In this document: positions 26,164 to 35,400 of the stretch, piece after piece | How positions within the stretch are numbered: the stretch's first letter is position 1 | Layout: each line of letters starts with the position of its first letter | From: Marinomonas sp. MED121 | GTDB taxonomy: Bacteria; Pseudomonadota; Gammaproteobacteria; Pseudomonadales; Marinomonadaceae | Assembly: GCF_000153025.1 (NCBI RefSeq) | Contig: NZ_CH672436.1 | Span: 15,460-79,459 of the forward strand | Length of the DNA stretch: 64,000 nucleotides | Direction of reading: 5' to 3' | Translations under genes and position numbers: made by a program | The notes under the pieces: generated by a model | Told to the model about the DNA's origin: nothing | Database searches by the model: none | What the model saw: the letters and a program-made list of their open reading frames with translations, nothing else

Positions 26164-28272
26164 GTGCTAGAAATAGCATCTAACTTCTCTAAGGATGTAA
26201 AAATTAATTTTAGCAAAAATCGAGATTTCACTTTATATTCGGACACATTACCTCAAAAATTTCTTCTAAATGTTGTAGATGCATGGCAAATGCTTAGTGC
26301 AACATTTAAATCTGAATCTACAGAAAAAACTTACTATGAGCACATCTCAAGGTGGCTAGCTTTTTTAAAAGAAAGGCCAAAACATTTGGTTTGGTGCTAT
26401 GTTGAATTAAATAGCATTTCAATACAGGAAGAGTTTCTCGCTTGGCAAAACCTTCTAACCGAATATCGAAACTATATACTTGAATCTTACCCCAAAGTAG
26501 AGCAAATAAAGACTCGTAACAATAAATTAGTTGGAGTCCGAAAGCTATTAGAGTATTTGACCTATAAAAAAGCTATACCTCATGGCCTTATTCTAAATGG
26601 ATGGAAAGAAGATCACAGGCTTGGCCAGGGTACAACATTTTTATCTAATGACTTTTACCAACTAATAAATAGAAGTAAACATGACCTGCAAAAGCTTGTA
26701 GATTTATTAGATGATAATGACATATCGCTCGATGAGGATGTTATATCTTTTATTAAGCACACACTTGAATATACTGAAGACGATTCTGATTTCAGCCCAA
26801 CCTCCCTAGTAATTACTTCACTGCAAAGTAGAGCGTCTCAGCTCAAAAATGAAGCTGCTAAAGATTATTTTTCATATATCAAGGCCACAAATAAAGCTAA
26901 AGAATGGGCTAATGATATTAAGATAAGTGCTATAGCAGATACATTCCATAAAGTAATGTTATCGAATGACTACCCACATTCTAAAAAGCATCTCTATGAT
27001 GGTGTATTAGAAGGAAACTCAATCCCAGTTCTAGTAAATTATTTAATACGTTATAACGAAGGAAGACTTCTTTTAAATGAAGACCCACGATATGGGCTTC
27101 TTTGGAATGCAGAAAGAATGGTTCAGTATAACTACAATCGTGAAGTCATTAGGTGGCATCTAGGCTGCTCAAATTATGCCATCGTTTGTGCTTTTACGTT
27201 TATTTTGCTTGAAACCAATGCTAATACAACAAGTATTTGGGAGTTAAAAGAGAGTGATCTCATTGATTGTGATATTAACTACTTTCAACTTAATTGGACT
27301 AAAAGGAGGCAGCGAGGACACGAGGCTAAACATAGAATACTTCCAATGCGCGTTGACAAGCTTTCTCCACAAACCCTCACGGTAAGAGATGTGTTTATTC
27401 ACCAAATAGAATGCCGTAAAAAATTTCTAAAGAATGTATTTGAAAGAGATAGAGAGTACCTATTTATAAATTGGCACAAAAATCATATAAAAAATGGTGT
27501 GAATAAGCATATTTATGTGCCGACAAGACCGACATTAGAGTGTTTTAATCGTATTTTTAAACTACTTTGCAAAAAAGCATCTAATGACGTGTGGGTGACA
27601 ACACCTAAAGCGATTAGGGGGAGCGCTCTACTACTTACGGGGCTTATAACTCGAGATGCAACAGCTGTAATGATGGAGGGACAACATAAATCTTTAAATA
27701 TGGGTAAACGTTATACATATCATTACCCTGAAATATGGTTGCAAGATAAAGAAATACGATCATTTCTTAACTGGTACCAGGCATTATTGACTATTAATAT
27801 TGAGGGTTTTGCTGAGAAAATTGGTATTGACCCCGTTTTATATGCTGAAAATAAAGAATTGGCTATAGAACTTCATCAAAAAGAAACACAAAAAGCCATT
27901 AATCAGCAATTTGGGGGTATTCATTGTATTGACCCCACTGCTGGAGTTCAGCCTGGCACAAAAGTTGGCAGTGTGTGCAATAAGGTAGATCGATGCCCAA
28001 CATGCGCTCAACGTAGAGGTGTATTTGTTACTTCAACCAATAATTTAGCCAACGTTATTCAGTGGCATGAGACTCTTCAGCAATTAAAGCATGTATTGAA
28101 TGATGATGATTTTTATAAATGGCGAGTTTGGCATGTTTTTACAACTCTTATTATTGATACCTTTTTAAAGGATCCAACCCATGCTCGATTAGTTAGACGA
28201 GCAAATGAAAAAGCAGAAGTCACTCAAAACCCTTACTTAAGCCTAATACCTGTCAATGAGGTAATAACTTAA
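26164..28272 (+). CDS. large atypical tyrosine recombinase-like protein
   Basis: A 702-residue protein starting at GTG 26164. The long N-terminal region resembles an extended SAM-like DNA-binding domain (around residues 40-130). The C-terminal catalytic-type region has AIRGSALLLTG (in place of HxxR), MMEGQHKSLNMGKRYTYHY with a histidine and a candidate nucleophile tyrosine, but the usual first arginine is not evident (context TNANTTSIWELKESDL). A later cysteine set, CNKVDRCPTCAQRRG, looks like a small zinc site. It may be an inactive structural partner or a divergent enzyme. Its stop overlaps the next start by one base. Confidence 0.75.
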   Translation: MLEIASNFSKDVKINFSKNRDFTLYSDTLPQKFLLNVVDAWQMLSATFKSESTEKTYYEHISRWLAFLKERPKHLVWCYVELNSISIQEEFLAWQNLLTEYRNYILESYPKVEQIKTRNNKLVGVRKLLEYLTYKKAIPHGLILNGWKEDHRLGQGTTFLSNDFYQLINRSKHDLQKLVDLLDDNDISLDEDVISFIKHTLEYTEDDSDFSPTSLVITSLQSRASQLKNEAAKDYFSYIKATNKAKEWANDIKISAIADTFHKVMLSNDYPHSKKHLYDGVLEGNSIPVLVNYLIRYNEGRLLLNEDPRYGLLWNAERMVQYNYNREVIRWHLGCSNYAIVCAFTFILLETNANTTSIWELKESDLIDCDINYFQLNWTKRRQRGHEAKHRILPMRVDKLSPQTLTVRDVFIHQIECRKKFLKNVFERDREYLFINWHKNHIKNGVNKHIYVPTRPTLECFNRIFKLLCKKASNDVWVTTPKAIRGSALLLTGLITRDATAVMMEGQHKSLNMGKRYTYHYPEIWLQDKEIRSFLNWYQALLTINIEGFAEKIGIDPVLYAENKELAIELHQKETQKAINQQFGGIHCIDPTAGVQPGTKVGSVCNKVDRCPTCAQRRGVFVTSTNNLANVIQWHETLQQLKHVLNDDDFYKWRVWHVFTTLIIDTFLKDPTHARLVRRANEKAEVTQNPYLSLIPVNEVIT

Positions 28273-30335
28273 TGGGATTGGCAATCATTAACTATGTCCA
28301 ATTTTTTACAGATACTAGCAACAGAAATGATATTGGATCTCTTAGAATAAGATGGTTTAAAAACTGTACTTATGAGTCAAATGTTTGGATTTTACAAGAC
28401 ACAAGGAACATGAAAAGAACTTATGAAATTGATTGGGAGAATGTTCATGTTGGCCCGAAAGGTCAGAGGTTAAATGAGTTTTATGGTGTTGTGGAATTGA
28501 TAAAAATGAGCCTCTTGATAAGAGCCTCGACGACGGATAAAAGCCAAGGTATGACTACTTCACCGGAAGCATTGTTTAAGACAGCTAACATGCTCATTAA
28601 CTTTTATCGATATCTCTTGTATTCCCCTAAAATTTCAAATCTATCCAGCATTAATAGTTCGATTATTGAACAGTTGATAAATGATTATACTAAAAAGGGG
28701 CTAATAGAGCGTCTAGATTTAGATCGTCGTGCCGTAAAGCACCTCAACGCAATTCTTTCTAATGGAAAGCTTGAGGATTACACTAAAAGAAGGGGAGCCT
28801 TAAAATACCAAAATACAAGGTTAGAGTTCGATCATGATAAATTTTCTGCTGAGCTTGGGGTAGGCTCTCGTGTTCTACAAAATGCAAAAGAATATCAATT
28901 TCTTAAGTGTAAAAAATTAAAACCAATAGGTTATGTATTTAAGGGAGATGGTGAGGTCAAAAGTGATTTTAGAACTCAGTCAGAAACTTCAATCAGAAAA
29001 TCATTGTCAGCCGTATCAAGCTTAATGCGACAAATCTATTTAATGCCCGACTTATTTGCTGAAAATCATAGGTTGGAGCGTATGTGGTTGGAAGACTTAA
29101 AAGTTTCCAAGCTTTCTAAAAAAATGGCCTCAACTTTTAGTTCAAAGACACGGAACATACCACGTAATGTTATGTATGAAGTTATGGACGAGGCTATCCG
29201 TTGGATTATTGATTATGCTCCATCTTTGCAAAACCAATTTCATTTAGCTCAGAAGGTCTATAGAGAAAAGTTGGAAGGTATAAAGGATTATGGAAAAGGT
29301 GGGAGTTATGAGTCAAAAAAACATTATGCTAGAAAGCTCACTGCTCAATGGCTTAGGGATAATAAACTAATTAACTTTCCGCACCCTGTAACATCATTTC
29401 GGCATCAAAGAACGTCTATAGAGCAAATAGTTAACAAGCATCTCGTTTCTGCTTGTTTGCTTGTTATATTTGCATTTACTGCCCGTCGTAGGGATGAAGT
29501 TTATGGGCTTAAATCTGGTTGTGTTTACGAAGAAGGAGGGCTCTGGTATTTAATTGTGGATCAAGAAAAGTTTAATCAAGGAGAGCGAGCATTACCAACA
29601 TTGAAAATTGTAGCTAAAGCAATTTCTATTCTTGAAGAGCTATCAGCAAACGCTCGTGAAATGGGTCAGTTTGATAATCTTTTGCAAGTCACTGACGCAA
29701 TTTATAATCATGGTAGAGCCTGGCCGGATTTTAATGGTTTTTGTGATTATGTAGGGATAGCGTCAAAAGATGAAAACGGTAAACCGTTTACATTTGCAGA
29801 CCACCAGTTTAGACGCTTTCTAGCTATGGCATATTACTACCAATACCGTGACCCTAGTCTCTTCACGCTCAATTGGTTTTTAGGACACGAGTCAATTGCA
29901 ATGACGATGGAGTACATCACTGACAGCAATGGACAGTGGGAGATGCAGCAAGTAAAGAATGAGCGAATAATAGATTTAATCGAGGAAGATTACAGACCAG
30001 ATCAGTCGTTAGTTGGTAACGAAATTGCAGCGCTATTTGGAGCCATTGAAGGCCAGAGCGAAAAGCGTATTTTAAAAATGGAAGCTAAAGGAAGATTAGT
30101 AGACAAGTATGTATTAAGTTTTGTTAGAGATGGAGGCTGCTTTGGCTTAACACCTCATATAAAAGAGAGAAGTAAATGTATAGAAAATGGTGCTATACAG
30201 TACTCTAGCGCAACGAAAGGTAGTTGTAAAAATTGCCCAAATTTACTACCTGTTCAACTACCAATTAACGGACTTGATTTTACGGATTTAATTTGGTCTT
30301 CATCATCTATACTTGAGGCAATGCAGAATGAATAA
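28272..30335 (+). CDS. large tyrosine recombinase
   Basis: A 687-residue protein whose C-terminal third has the full tyrosine-recombinase set: FTARRRDEVYGLK (first Arg), a Lys-containing beta region, HQFRRFLAMAYYY (HxxR), LGHESIAMTMEYI with the last His and the nucleophile Tyr. The N-terminal 380 residues are a long DNA-binding region without a named domain that I can recognise. A terminal cysteine cluster (CFGLTPHIKERSKC...CKNCPNLL) suggests zinc binding. The size and layout resemble TnpB of Tn554. It overlaps both neighbouring genes, so translation of the set is coupled. Confidence 0.85.
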   Translation: MGLAIINYVQFFTDTSNRNDIGSLRIRWFKNCTYESNVWILQDTRNMKRTYEIDWENVHVGPKGQRLNEFYGVVELIKMSLLIRASTTDKSQGMTTSPEALFKTANMLINFYRYLLYSPKISNLSSINSSIIEQLINDYTKKGLIERLDLDRRAVKHLNAILSNGKLEDYTKRRGALKYQNTRLEFDHDKFSAELGVGSRVLQNAKEYQFLKCKKLKPIGYVFKGDGEVKSDFRTQSETSIRKSLSAVSSLMRQIYLMPDLFAENHRLERMWLEDLKVSKLSKKMASTFSSKTRNIPRNVMYEVMDEAIRWIIDYAPSLQNQFHLAQKVYREKLEGIKDYGKGGSYESKKHYARKLTAQWLRDNKLINFPHPVTSFRHQRTSIEQIVNKHLVSACLLVIFAFTARRRDEVYGLKSGCVYEEGGLWYLIVDQEKFNQGERALPTLKIVAKAISILEELSANAREMGQFDNLLQVTDAIYNHGRAWPDFNGFCDYVGIASKDENGKPFTFADHQFRRFLAMAYYYQYRDPSLFTLNWFLGHESIAMTMEYITDSNGQWEMQQVKNERIIDLIEEDYRPDQSLVGNEIAALFGAIEGQSEKRILKMEAKGRLVDKYVLSFVRDGGCFGLTPHIKERSKCIENGAIQYSSATKGSCKNCPNLLPVQLPINGLDFTDLIWSSSSILEAMQNE

Positions 30336-30804
30336 TGGTCTAAAAGACGTCTTCATGCAAAAGGTAGAATGTAAAATAAAAGCGCTGGAGAATTATAAAG
30401 GCGGTTTAGATATAGACTTTACATTGCCCAATAAATTTTCATTAAATTGGTTTGTATCGTTTTCAGAAGGAAAGTACGAGAGCTTATCAAAATCTACCAA
30501 AAGCATTAAAAGTGGTACAGTATTAAATAAGCGTGTTATAGCACTTTTAAGTGAATGTGAAGAGCGCAGAAAAAGTGACAATAAACAAAGTCAGCCTAAA
30601 GCCAAAGAGCACCAAAATTTAATCAAAAGGCTAAGAGAAGAGCTAGAAATTACAAAAAGAGAAAGAAATGCTCAAGCAGAAGAAAATATTGAGCTTCGTA
30701 GGCAGCTAATTGATACTAAAAGAAAGGTTCAAATATTTCGAGCACAGATACGTGATCAAAATACGAATCGAAAAATTCTTAGTATGAAAAATAATGAGTC
30801 ATAA
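30328..30804 (+). CDS. small coiled-coil protein of the recombinase operon
   Basis: A protein of 158 residues when started at ATG 30328, whose ATG overlaps the stop of the previous gene (an in-frame TTG 15 bp earlier is less likely). The C-terminal half is a strongly charged coiled coil (KEHQNLIKRLREELEITKRERNAQAEE...). No enzyme motif is present. By position and type it resembles TnpC of Tn554, a small coiled-coil accessory factor that helps the paired recombinases. The function here is inferred from context only. Confidence 0.6.
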   Translation: MNNGLKDVFMQKVECKIKALENYKGGLDIDFTLPNKFSLNWFVSFSEGKYESLSKSTKSIKSGTVLNKRVIALLSECEERRKSDNKQSQPKAKEHQNLIKRLREELEITKRERNAQAEENIELRRQLIDTKRKVQIFRAQIRDQNTNRKILSMKNNES

Positions 30805-32017
30805 AGTTTTAAGGTTGCCCAATTGCCCTAAAGTAATATTCTCATCTGGTAGAACTGTTGTACCTATCACAGAATGGCTAATCCAACGTAAGTTTTCAGA
30901 TTTATTTAACGATAAGACTGTGCGAGCTAATGCAGCTCATTTAGCTCACTGGCTTGATTATTGTGAATCTGAGAAAATAGATTACCTAATAGACCCAACG
31001 ACACTTACAGTTCAACGATATCGTGATGAGTCGCTTGTTGAGCTATCTAATGAAAACTGCAACCTCTATTTAACTTCAATATGCCACTTTTATTGGTGGT
31101 GTCAAAACAATACTTCTTACTGCTCAAATATGATTGGGTGGCCAAATAAAAACACTGATATTGATTTTAATATTATAGTGAAGAAATCCTCAAAAGGCTC
31201 AAGTGGGTTCGGTATTCCATTTTTAAAAGCAACTATTCAAAAAACAATGAAGTACATTCCAAAAGCACATGAGGTGCGATTGTTGAATGATTATTTATCG
31301 AAAGAGATTGAAAATCAGGCCGGATCAGCGGGTCTTTTTTTAGCTATTAGAAATCAATTGATGGTTCGGTGGGTGACAGAGGCGGGATTACGAGCTGAAG
31401 AGATTGTTTCATTACATGTTTCTGACTTACCTAAATTGAGTGAAATGAACTCCTATTTGGTAAAAGTATTAATTCATCGTGGGACTAAGTATGGCAAGCG
31501 AAGAAATGTTGAGGTCACGGCAAGCTTGGTAAAAGCCACTTGGGATTATATTGAATATGAAAGAGGTGAAATTATAGATGAGTTATGGGCAAACCATAGA
31601 GATATTGAAAATGTTTTTATCAATGGCGGAAATAAATCTAAATCAGCAAAAATGGATCAAAAAACGTTTTATTCATTATTAACCTCCTTTAACCCAAGGC
31701 TAAACCCACATGCTTTAAGACGTTTCGCGCTAACAAGATATGCAGCAAGGTTGATTAGGGTCGAACGTAACATTAGGAGAAAAAGCAATGACCTCAAGCA
31801 AATTGATGTAATGCATGTAGAGCAAGCATTAAGACTACAAGCCGGTCATCAATCTATAACTACTACCATAAAATGGTATGTTAATTATGCGTTAGCAATA
31901 GATTTAAGCAAGGAAGAAATGGAATTAATGAGCATCAGAATTGAAGAGTTAGAGTGGGAGCTTGAGATGCTAAAGTCCAGACATAATGAAAGCATAGATT
32001 TACGAGAGTTTACGTAA
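30794..32017 (+). CDS. tyrosine recombinase (integrase)
   Basis: A 407-residue integrase of standard layout. The N-terminal SAM-like core-binding domain covers about residues 20-115. The catalytic domain follows with TEAGLRAEEIVSL (Arg), NPHALRRFALTRYAA (HxxR) and LQAGHQSITTTIKWYVNY (His and the nucleophile Tyr). Start ATG 30794 overlaps the previous gene by 11 bases. It is the most canonical enzyme of the set and a likely partner of the 687-residue recombinase, as TnpA and TnpB are in Tn554. No excisionase-like gene is visible. Confidence 0.88.
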   Translation: MSHKVLRLPNCPKVIFSSGRTVVPITEWLIQRKFSDLFNDKTVRANAAHLAHWLDYCESEKIDYLIDPTTLTVQRYRDESLVELSNENCNLYLTSICHFYWWCQNNTSYCSNMIGWPNKNTDIDFNIIVKKSSKGSSGFGIPFLKATIQKTMKYIPKAHEVRLLNDYLSKEIENQAGSAGLFLAIRNQLMVRWVTEAGLRAEEIVSLHVSDLPKLSEMNSYLVKVLIHRGTKYGKRRNVEVTASLVKATWDYIEYERGEIIDELWANHRDIENVFINGGNKSKSAKMDQKTFYSLLTSFNPRLNPHALRRFALTRYAARLIRVERNIRRKSNDLKQIDVMHVEQALRLQAGHQSITTTIKWYVNYALAIDLSKEEMELMSIRIEELEWELEMLKSRHNESIDLREFT

Positions 32018-32140
32018 CTTAAAATTAGTAACTGTCAGATCTAGTCGGAACTAATACAATTAAGGCGCATTGCTCGACTTATTCGCATGTTCCCTAGTTT
32101 TCTGTTGCTTTGAAAGCATTTTTTGCAGGAAATAAATCAG

Positions 32141-32175
32141 TGAAAGAGAGAAACCCCAAAGGCTCCTCTCTTTCA
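32141..32175 (-). terminator. terminator downstream of the DddP-like gene
   Basis: TGAAAGAGAG (32141-32150) pairs perfectly with CTCTCTTTCA (32166-32175). On the minus strand it follows the DddP-like stop codon by about a dozen bases and leads into a T-rich stretch. Confidence 0.6.
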
Positions 32176-32186
32176 TGGTGTATCAG

Positions 32187-33422
32187 TTAAGGAGCCATTA
32201 AACGTTCATCAAATGGGTAATCTGATAGTAGCTCGATGTGGTTTTCGCCGATATAGATTTGTTCTTCCAGTTTGACCCCTTCGCCGCCGTCTTCATGACC
32301 AATGTAACTCTCGACGCAGATGGTCATTCCTGGTAAAAATATGCCGTCATAACCTTTGTCATCAATGTCTTCTCGGTGAACAACGTATGGATATTCACCG
32401 GTCATACCTACCCCATGGACCAAGGCAAAGTAGCGATTTCTTTTGTAACTATCTGGAATGCGCCATGCGCGCTCAGCGTATTCTTTGAAACTACGGCCCG
32501 CCTGCAATAGGTGGATGTTGGTCATGACTTGCTCATGGGCAAGTTTGTACAGCTCTTTTTGTTTTGCCGTGGCTGGCATGTCCCCGCATAAGAAGGTTCG
32601 AGAAAAATCAGCGTAATAGCCGTACTTACCCACTACGTCGGTATCCAGCGCAACCAAATCTCCTGCTTCGATTGGCCGTGAGCTGCACTCCTGAAACCAT
32701 GGATTTGTACGTGGGCCAGATGAGAGCAAACGCGTTTCAACATAATCACCATCGGTGGCGATAACATGTTGGTGAAGATGAGACCAAAGCTCATTTTCAC
32801 TGATGCCGGGCTTTATCTTACTTTCCATGATACGCACGCCTTCTTCCGTTGCTCTTAAACTGGCGCGGATCATCTTGAGCTCGTTCGGCACTTTGATGCA
32901 ACGTGCTTGTTCTAATGGTTCTTGTGCGTCGAATATTTGATAGCCCAGCTTTTGTAGTTCAAAGGCCGCAGCAGACGTCGCGCTTTCAATGGCAATGCGT
33001 TTGGACTTTTTACCCGTACTTTTAATGACTAGCTCATCAATTTCAGCAGCCCACTCGGCGGTGACGTTACCTAGGAAGCTTTCGCAAAAATAGTAAGAAA
33101 TGGCTTTTGCTGGACGAACCTCGTCAACAGTATTAAGTGTTTCCGCAAGGTGAAGACAACCGCCAAATTCAAACATTACGACTGAACCTTGAGCAGATAT
33201 AAAGGCATAACGTGCTGGGTTACGCGCTGAGTAAACCTGCATATTGCGGGAGCCTGTGGCGTAGCGAATGTGTGTTGGATCAAATAATACGCAAGCGTCC
33301 AAATTTCGTTTGATTAATTCATTACGTACGCGTTGTAGGCGATCCAATTGGATTTGTTGGATTTCACGATCAGTTGGTTGACAATCAGACGGTGTGCGGT
33401 TTGGGGCAATTATATGTGTCAT
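32187..33422 (-). CDS. DddP-like M24-fold protein, candidate DMSP lyase
   Basis: A 411-residue creatinase/M24-fold protein. It shares with DddP the stretches LLSSGPRTNPWFQEC, GMTICVES and the C-terminal YPFDERLM. DddP cleaves dimethylsulfoniopropionate to dimethyl sulfide and acrylate. All six metal ligands known for DddP are present at a constant offset of 35 from its published numbering as I recall it: Asp260, Asp262, Asp272, His336, Glu371 and Glu386. The position matching the proposed catalytic base Asp377 is Gly342, followed by Glu343, so lyase activity is not assured. A related M24 hydrolase is the alternative. The acrylate-type genes at 40.8-45.7 kb support the DMSP reading. Confidence 0.6.
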   Translation of the reverse strand: MTHIIAPNRTPSDCQPTDREIQQIQLDRLQRVRNELIKRNLDACVLFDPTHIRYATGSRNMQVYSARNPARYAFISAQGSVVMFEFGGCLHLAETLNTVDEVRPAKAISYYFCESFLGNVTAEWAAEIDELVIKSTGKKSKRIAIESATSAAAFELQKLGYQIFDAQEPLEQARCIKVPNELKMIRASLRATEEGVRIMESKIKPGISENELWSHLHQHVIATDGDYVETRLLSSGPRTNPWFQECSSRPIEAGDLVALDTDVVGKYGYYADFSRTFLCGDMPATAKQKELYKLAHEQVMTNIHLLQAGRSFKEYAERAWRIPDSYKRNRYFALVHGVGMTGEYPYVVHREDIDDKGYDGIFLPGMTICVESYIGHEDGGEGVKLEEQIYIGENHIELLSDYPFDERLMAP

Positions 33423-33477
33423 TTTAATTAACCTTTGATAAAGGAGATAAAATTAAGGCGTTTAAGAAGTACGCTGA

Positions 33478-34368
33478 TTAATCGATAAGGGCATCACGTC
33501 GGATTTTATTTGCCTCGGAAATTAAATGCGCCTCAGAAAGGCGTCCGTATAACTGGCGTGTGCGTTCTGCACGACCAATGATGTTCGGTTGTTCGGAATA
33601 TGCAAAAATAGCAGTGTGGCGCTCGGTTTCTCCACCCACTTTGGTAACACGATGCACAGAGAAACGGCCTTTGAAAATTTGCAAGTCGCCAGGATTCAAC
33701 TCTAGTTTTTTGACGCTGGAGTGATCTTTATTGCCCACTACATCCAACACTCCATTAAGGTTTTCGCTATCATGGGTACGAATCATAGGTGAATATTCAA
33801 ATACGCCCCCTTGTTCTGGCTTTTGTGTCATCATGCTGACTATGAATTCGTTTGTATCGAAATGCCAAGGCTGCTGTGCATACTCGGGAATCACGTTAAT
33901 AACTAAACCAGCGAAAGGATCGGCGTATTCATAAATGACTTCTTCTTGAAGGCAGGCGGCGATAAATCGCTTCATCATCGGTGAAACATAAATACGATGA
34001 ATAATTGTATCTGGGGCGATCATATCTCGGGTAACGAAACCACTGGTGCGTTCCATGAAGATACGACGTGGATCGTTTTGGGGCAGGCTGGTGTCATCTT
34101 CTGTAAAGTAAGTGTTCACCATACGCTTAGAAAAGAATGTTTTTTCCGATAGGGCTCGGCTCTCTTCTACTGCCTTTTCGAGCGCCTCCGGCTTTAAAAA
34201 TTTTTTTAGTACACAGCAACCATCTTCCGCTAGCTCTTTTCTTGCGTACTCAATTAATTCGTTCAGGGTGACGTCGCCATAGTTGTTGATAGGGTAGCAA
34301 TCTGTATTGACAATATCGCTGATGTCACCGATTTCAGCATCTCCTAGGGTGATATTTATCAGAGCCAT
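33478..34368 (-). CDS. Fe(II)/2-oxoglutarate-dependent dioxygenase-like protein
   Basis: A 296-residue protein with a jelly-roll oxygenase pattern: WHFDTNEF supplies His169 and Asp171, VHRVTKV supplies His239 and ETERHTAIFAY a likely 2-oxoglutarate-binding arginine near 250. I start it at ATG 34368, behind GAGGAGG, and not at the ATG 15 bp upstream. Enzymes of this type hydroxylate or halogenate small molecules or amino acids; the substrate is unknown. It lies 55 bp upstream of the DddP-like gene on the same strand, so the two probably form an operon controlled by the divergent LysR gene. Confidence 0.72.
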   Translation of the reverse strand: MALINITLGDAEIGDISDIVNTDCYPINNYGDVTLNELIEYARKELAEDGCCVLKKFLKPEALEKAVEESRALSEKTFFSKRMVNTYFTEDDTSLPQNDPRRIFMERTSGFVTRDMIAPDTIIHRIYVSPMMKRFIAACLQEEVIYEYADPFAGLVINVIPEYAQQPWHFDTNEFIVSMMTQKPEQGGVFEYSPMIRTHDSENLNGVLDVVGNKDHSSVKKLELNPGDLQIFKGRFSVHRVTKVGGETERHTAIFAYSEQPNIIGRAERTRQLYGRLSEAHLISEANKIRRDALID

Positions 34369-34535
34369 TTTAATCCTCCTCAAATGAAGAAAGTTGTTTA
34401 AGAAAGTGAATTCAGTATCTTGATAAATATTTAAAAATAGAAACGATTTAAAATAATAGAATCCATCGATATTATTAATAGTTACATTGGAATGATAATT
34501 GCTTATTTATTTTTTTATATTCAATGAGATGTTAA

Positions 34536-35399
34536 ATGAAAAATATTGATTCAGATTTATTGAGAACATTTGTTGCTGTATATGAGTGTAATGGTTTTTC
34601 ATCAGCGTCTGAGTGTTTGAATAAAACTCAATCAACTATTAGTCAGCGTTTATTAAAATTAGAAGATATGATTGGTTGCTCATTAATGCAGCGTACTAGT
34701 CGTAATGTAAAGTTAACGCCTGCGGGAAAAGATTTTTTAGTGTATGCTCGACAAATATTGAAGCTGCATGCGGAAGCGATTGATGTTGCTAAATTAGCAC
34801 AAAAGAATACTACTTTAAAAGTCGGTGTGCCCGATGATTATGCGCAACGCTTTTTAACACCGGTGTTGAGATTTTTCAGAGAAACTTATCCGGATCTGAT
34901 CCCTGAAGTGGTATGTGAAACGTCGGTTCGGCTGATTGAAAAAACCATGCATGGCGAACTGGATATGGCGCTCTCTATCAAGCATGACAACACTATTCCG
35001 GGCGAGTTTGTTTGTAATGAGCCCCTTATATGGGCGGCAAGTCCCGATTATCTTGTGCAGGGGCGAGAGGTGATTCCATTGTCCGTTTATCCTGAAGGCT
35101 GTATTTTTCGCTCCAATGGGATCGGCGCCTTAGCGAAACACAGCCTGCCTTGGCGGGTTGCGTTCACCAGTCAAAGCCCAAGCGGAATATCAGTGTCCGT
35201 TAATAGTGGTGACAGTGTTACCATTACTAGTAAACGATTATTGCCGGATAACTGGCGAGTACTAACAGAAGAGGAAGGATTCCCTAAAATCAAATCTGCA
35301 GAACTAATGCTCTATCATTCACCAGTATTTGATAATCCATTTTCAAGTTGTTTTGAAGAAAAGCTACTGGAGTCACTTGGTGTCATCTCGCCTGATTGA
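34536..35399 (+). CDS. LysR-family transcriptional regulator
   Basis: A 287-residue regulator. The N-terminal winged helix is clear (DLLRTFVAVYECNGFSSASECLNKTQSTISQRLLKLED), and the rest is a substrate-binding domain starting LKVGVPDDYAQRFLTP. It is divergent from the 2-oxoglutarate oxygenase and DddP-like genes across 167 bp of A/T-rich DNA, the usual placement for a LysR protein that controls its neighbours. The inducer is unknown; acrylate or DMSP would fit the context but is a guess. Its 3' end abuts an IS30-type fragment, and the last few residues may be altered by that junction. Confidence 0.85.
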   Translation: MKNIDSDLLRTFVAVYECNGFSSASECLNKTQSTISQRLLKLEDMIGCSLMQRTSRNVKLTPAGKDFLVYARQILKLHAEAIDVAKLAQKNTTLKVGVPDDYAQRFLTPVLRFFRETYPDLIPEVVCETSVRLIEKTMHGELDMALSIKHDNTIPGEFVCNEPLIWAASPDYLVQGREVIPLSVYPEGCIFRSNGIGALAKHSLPWRVAFTSQSPSGISVSVNSGDSVTITSKRLLPDNWRVLTEEEGFPKIKSAELMLYHSPVFDNPFSSCFEEKLLESLGVISPD

Positions 35400-35400
35400 G

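Larger units (their letters stand above)
24962..32040 (+). mobile_element. recA-targeting tyrosine-recombinase element, left end with substitute recA
   Basis: From the break in host recA the DNA becomes more A+T-rich. It carries, on one strand, a complete foreign recA followed by four packed genes: a 702-residue atypical recombinase, a 687-residue recombinase, a small coiled-coil protein and a 407-residue recombinase. The set of several tyrosine recombinases plus a small coiled-coil protein recalls Tn554-type transposases and strand-biased circularizing elements. The left border is defined by loss of recA homology at about 24962. The right border given is only the end of the recombinase block: no recA 3' remnant lies there, so the element may end beyond the window. 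Confidence 0.75.

Noticed and set aside
26164..32017. Classical RIT (recombinase-in-trio) element
   Set aside because: RIT elements have three integrases of about 300-450 residues without a coiled-coil gene; two of these proteins are near 700 residues and the order differs.
32085..32130. A further decayed end of the outer IS (CCCTAGTTTTCT followed by a GCTTTG-like block)
   Set aside because: The similarity is short and gapped, and no terminal TGAATCGC sequence precedes it, so it may be chance.
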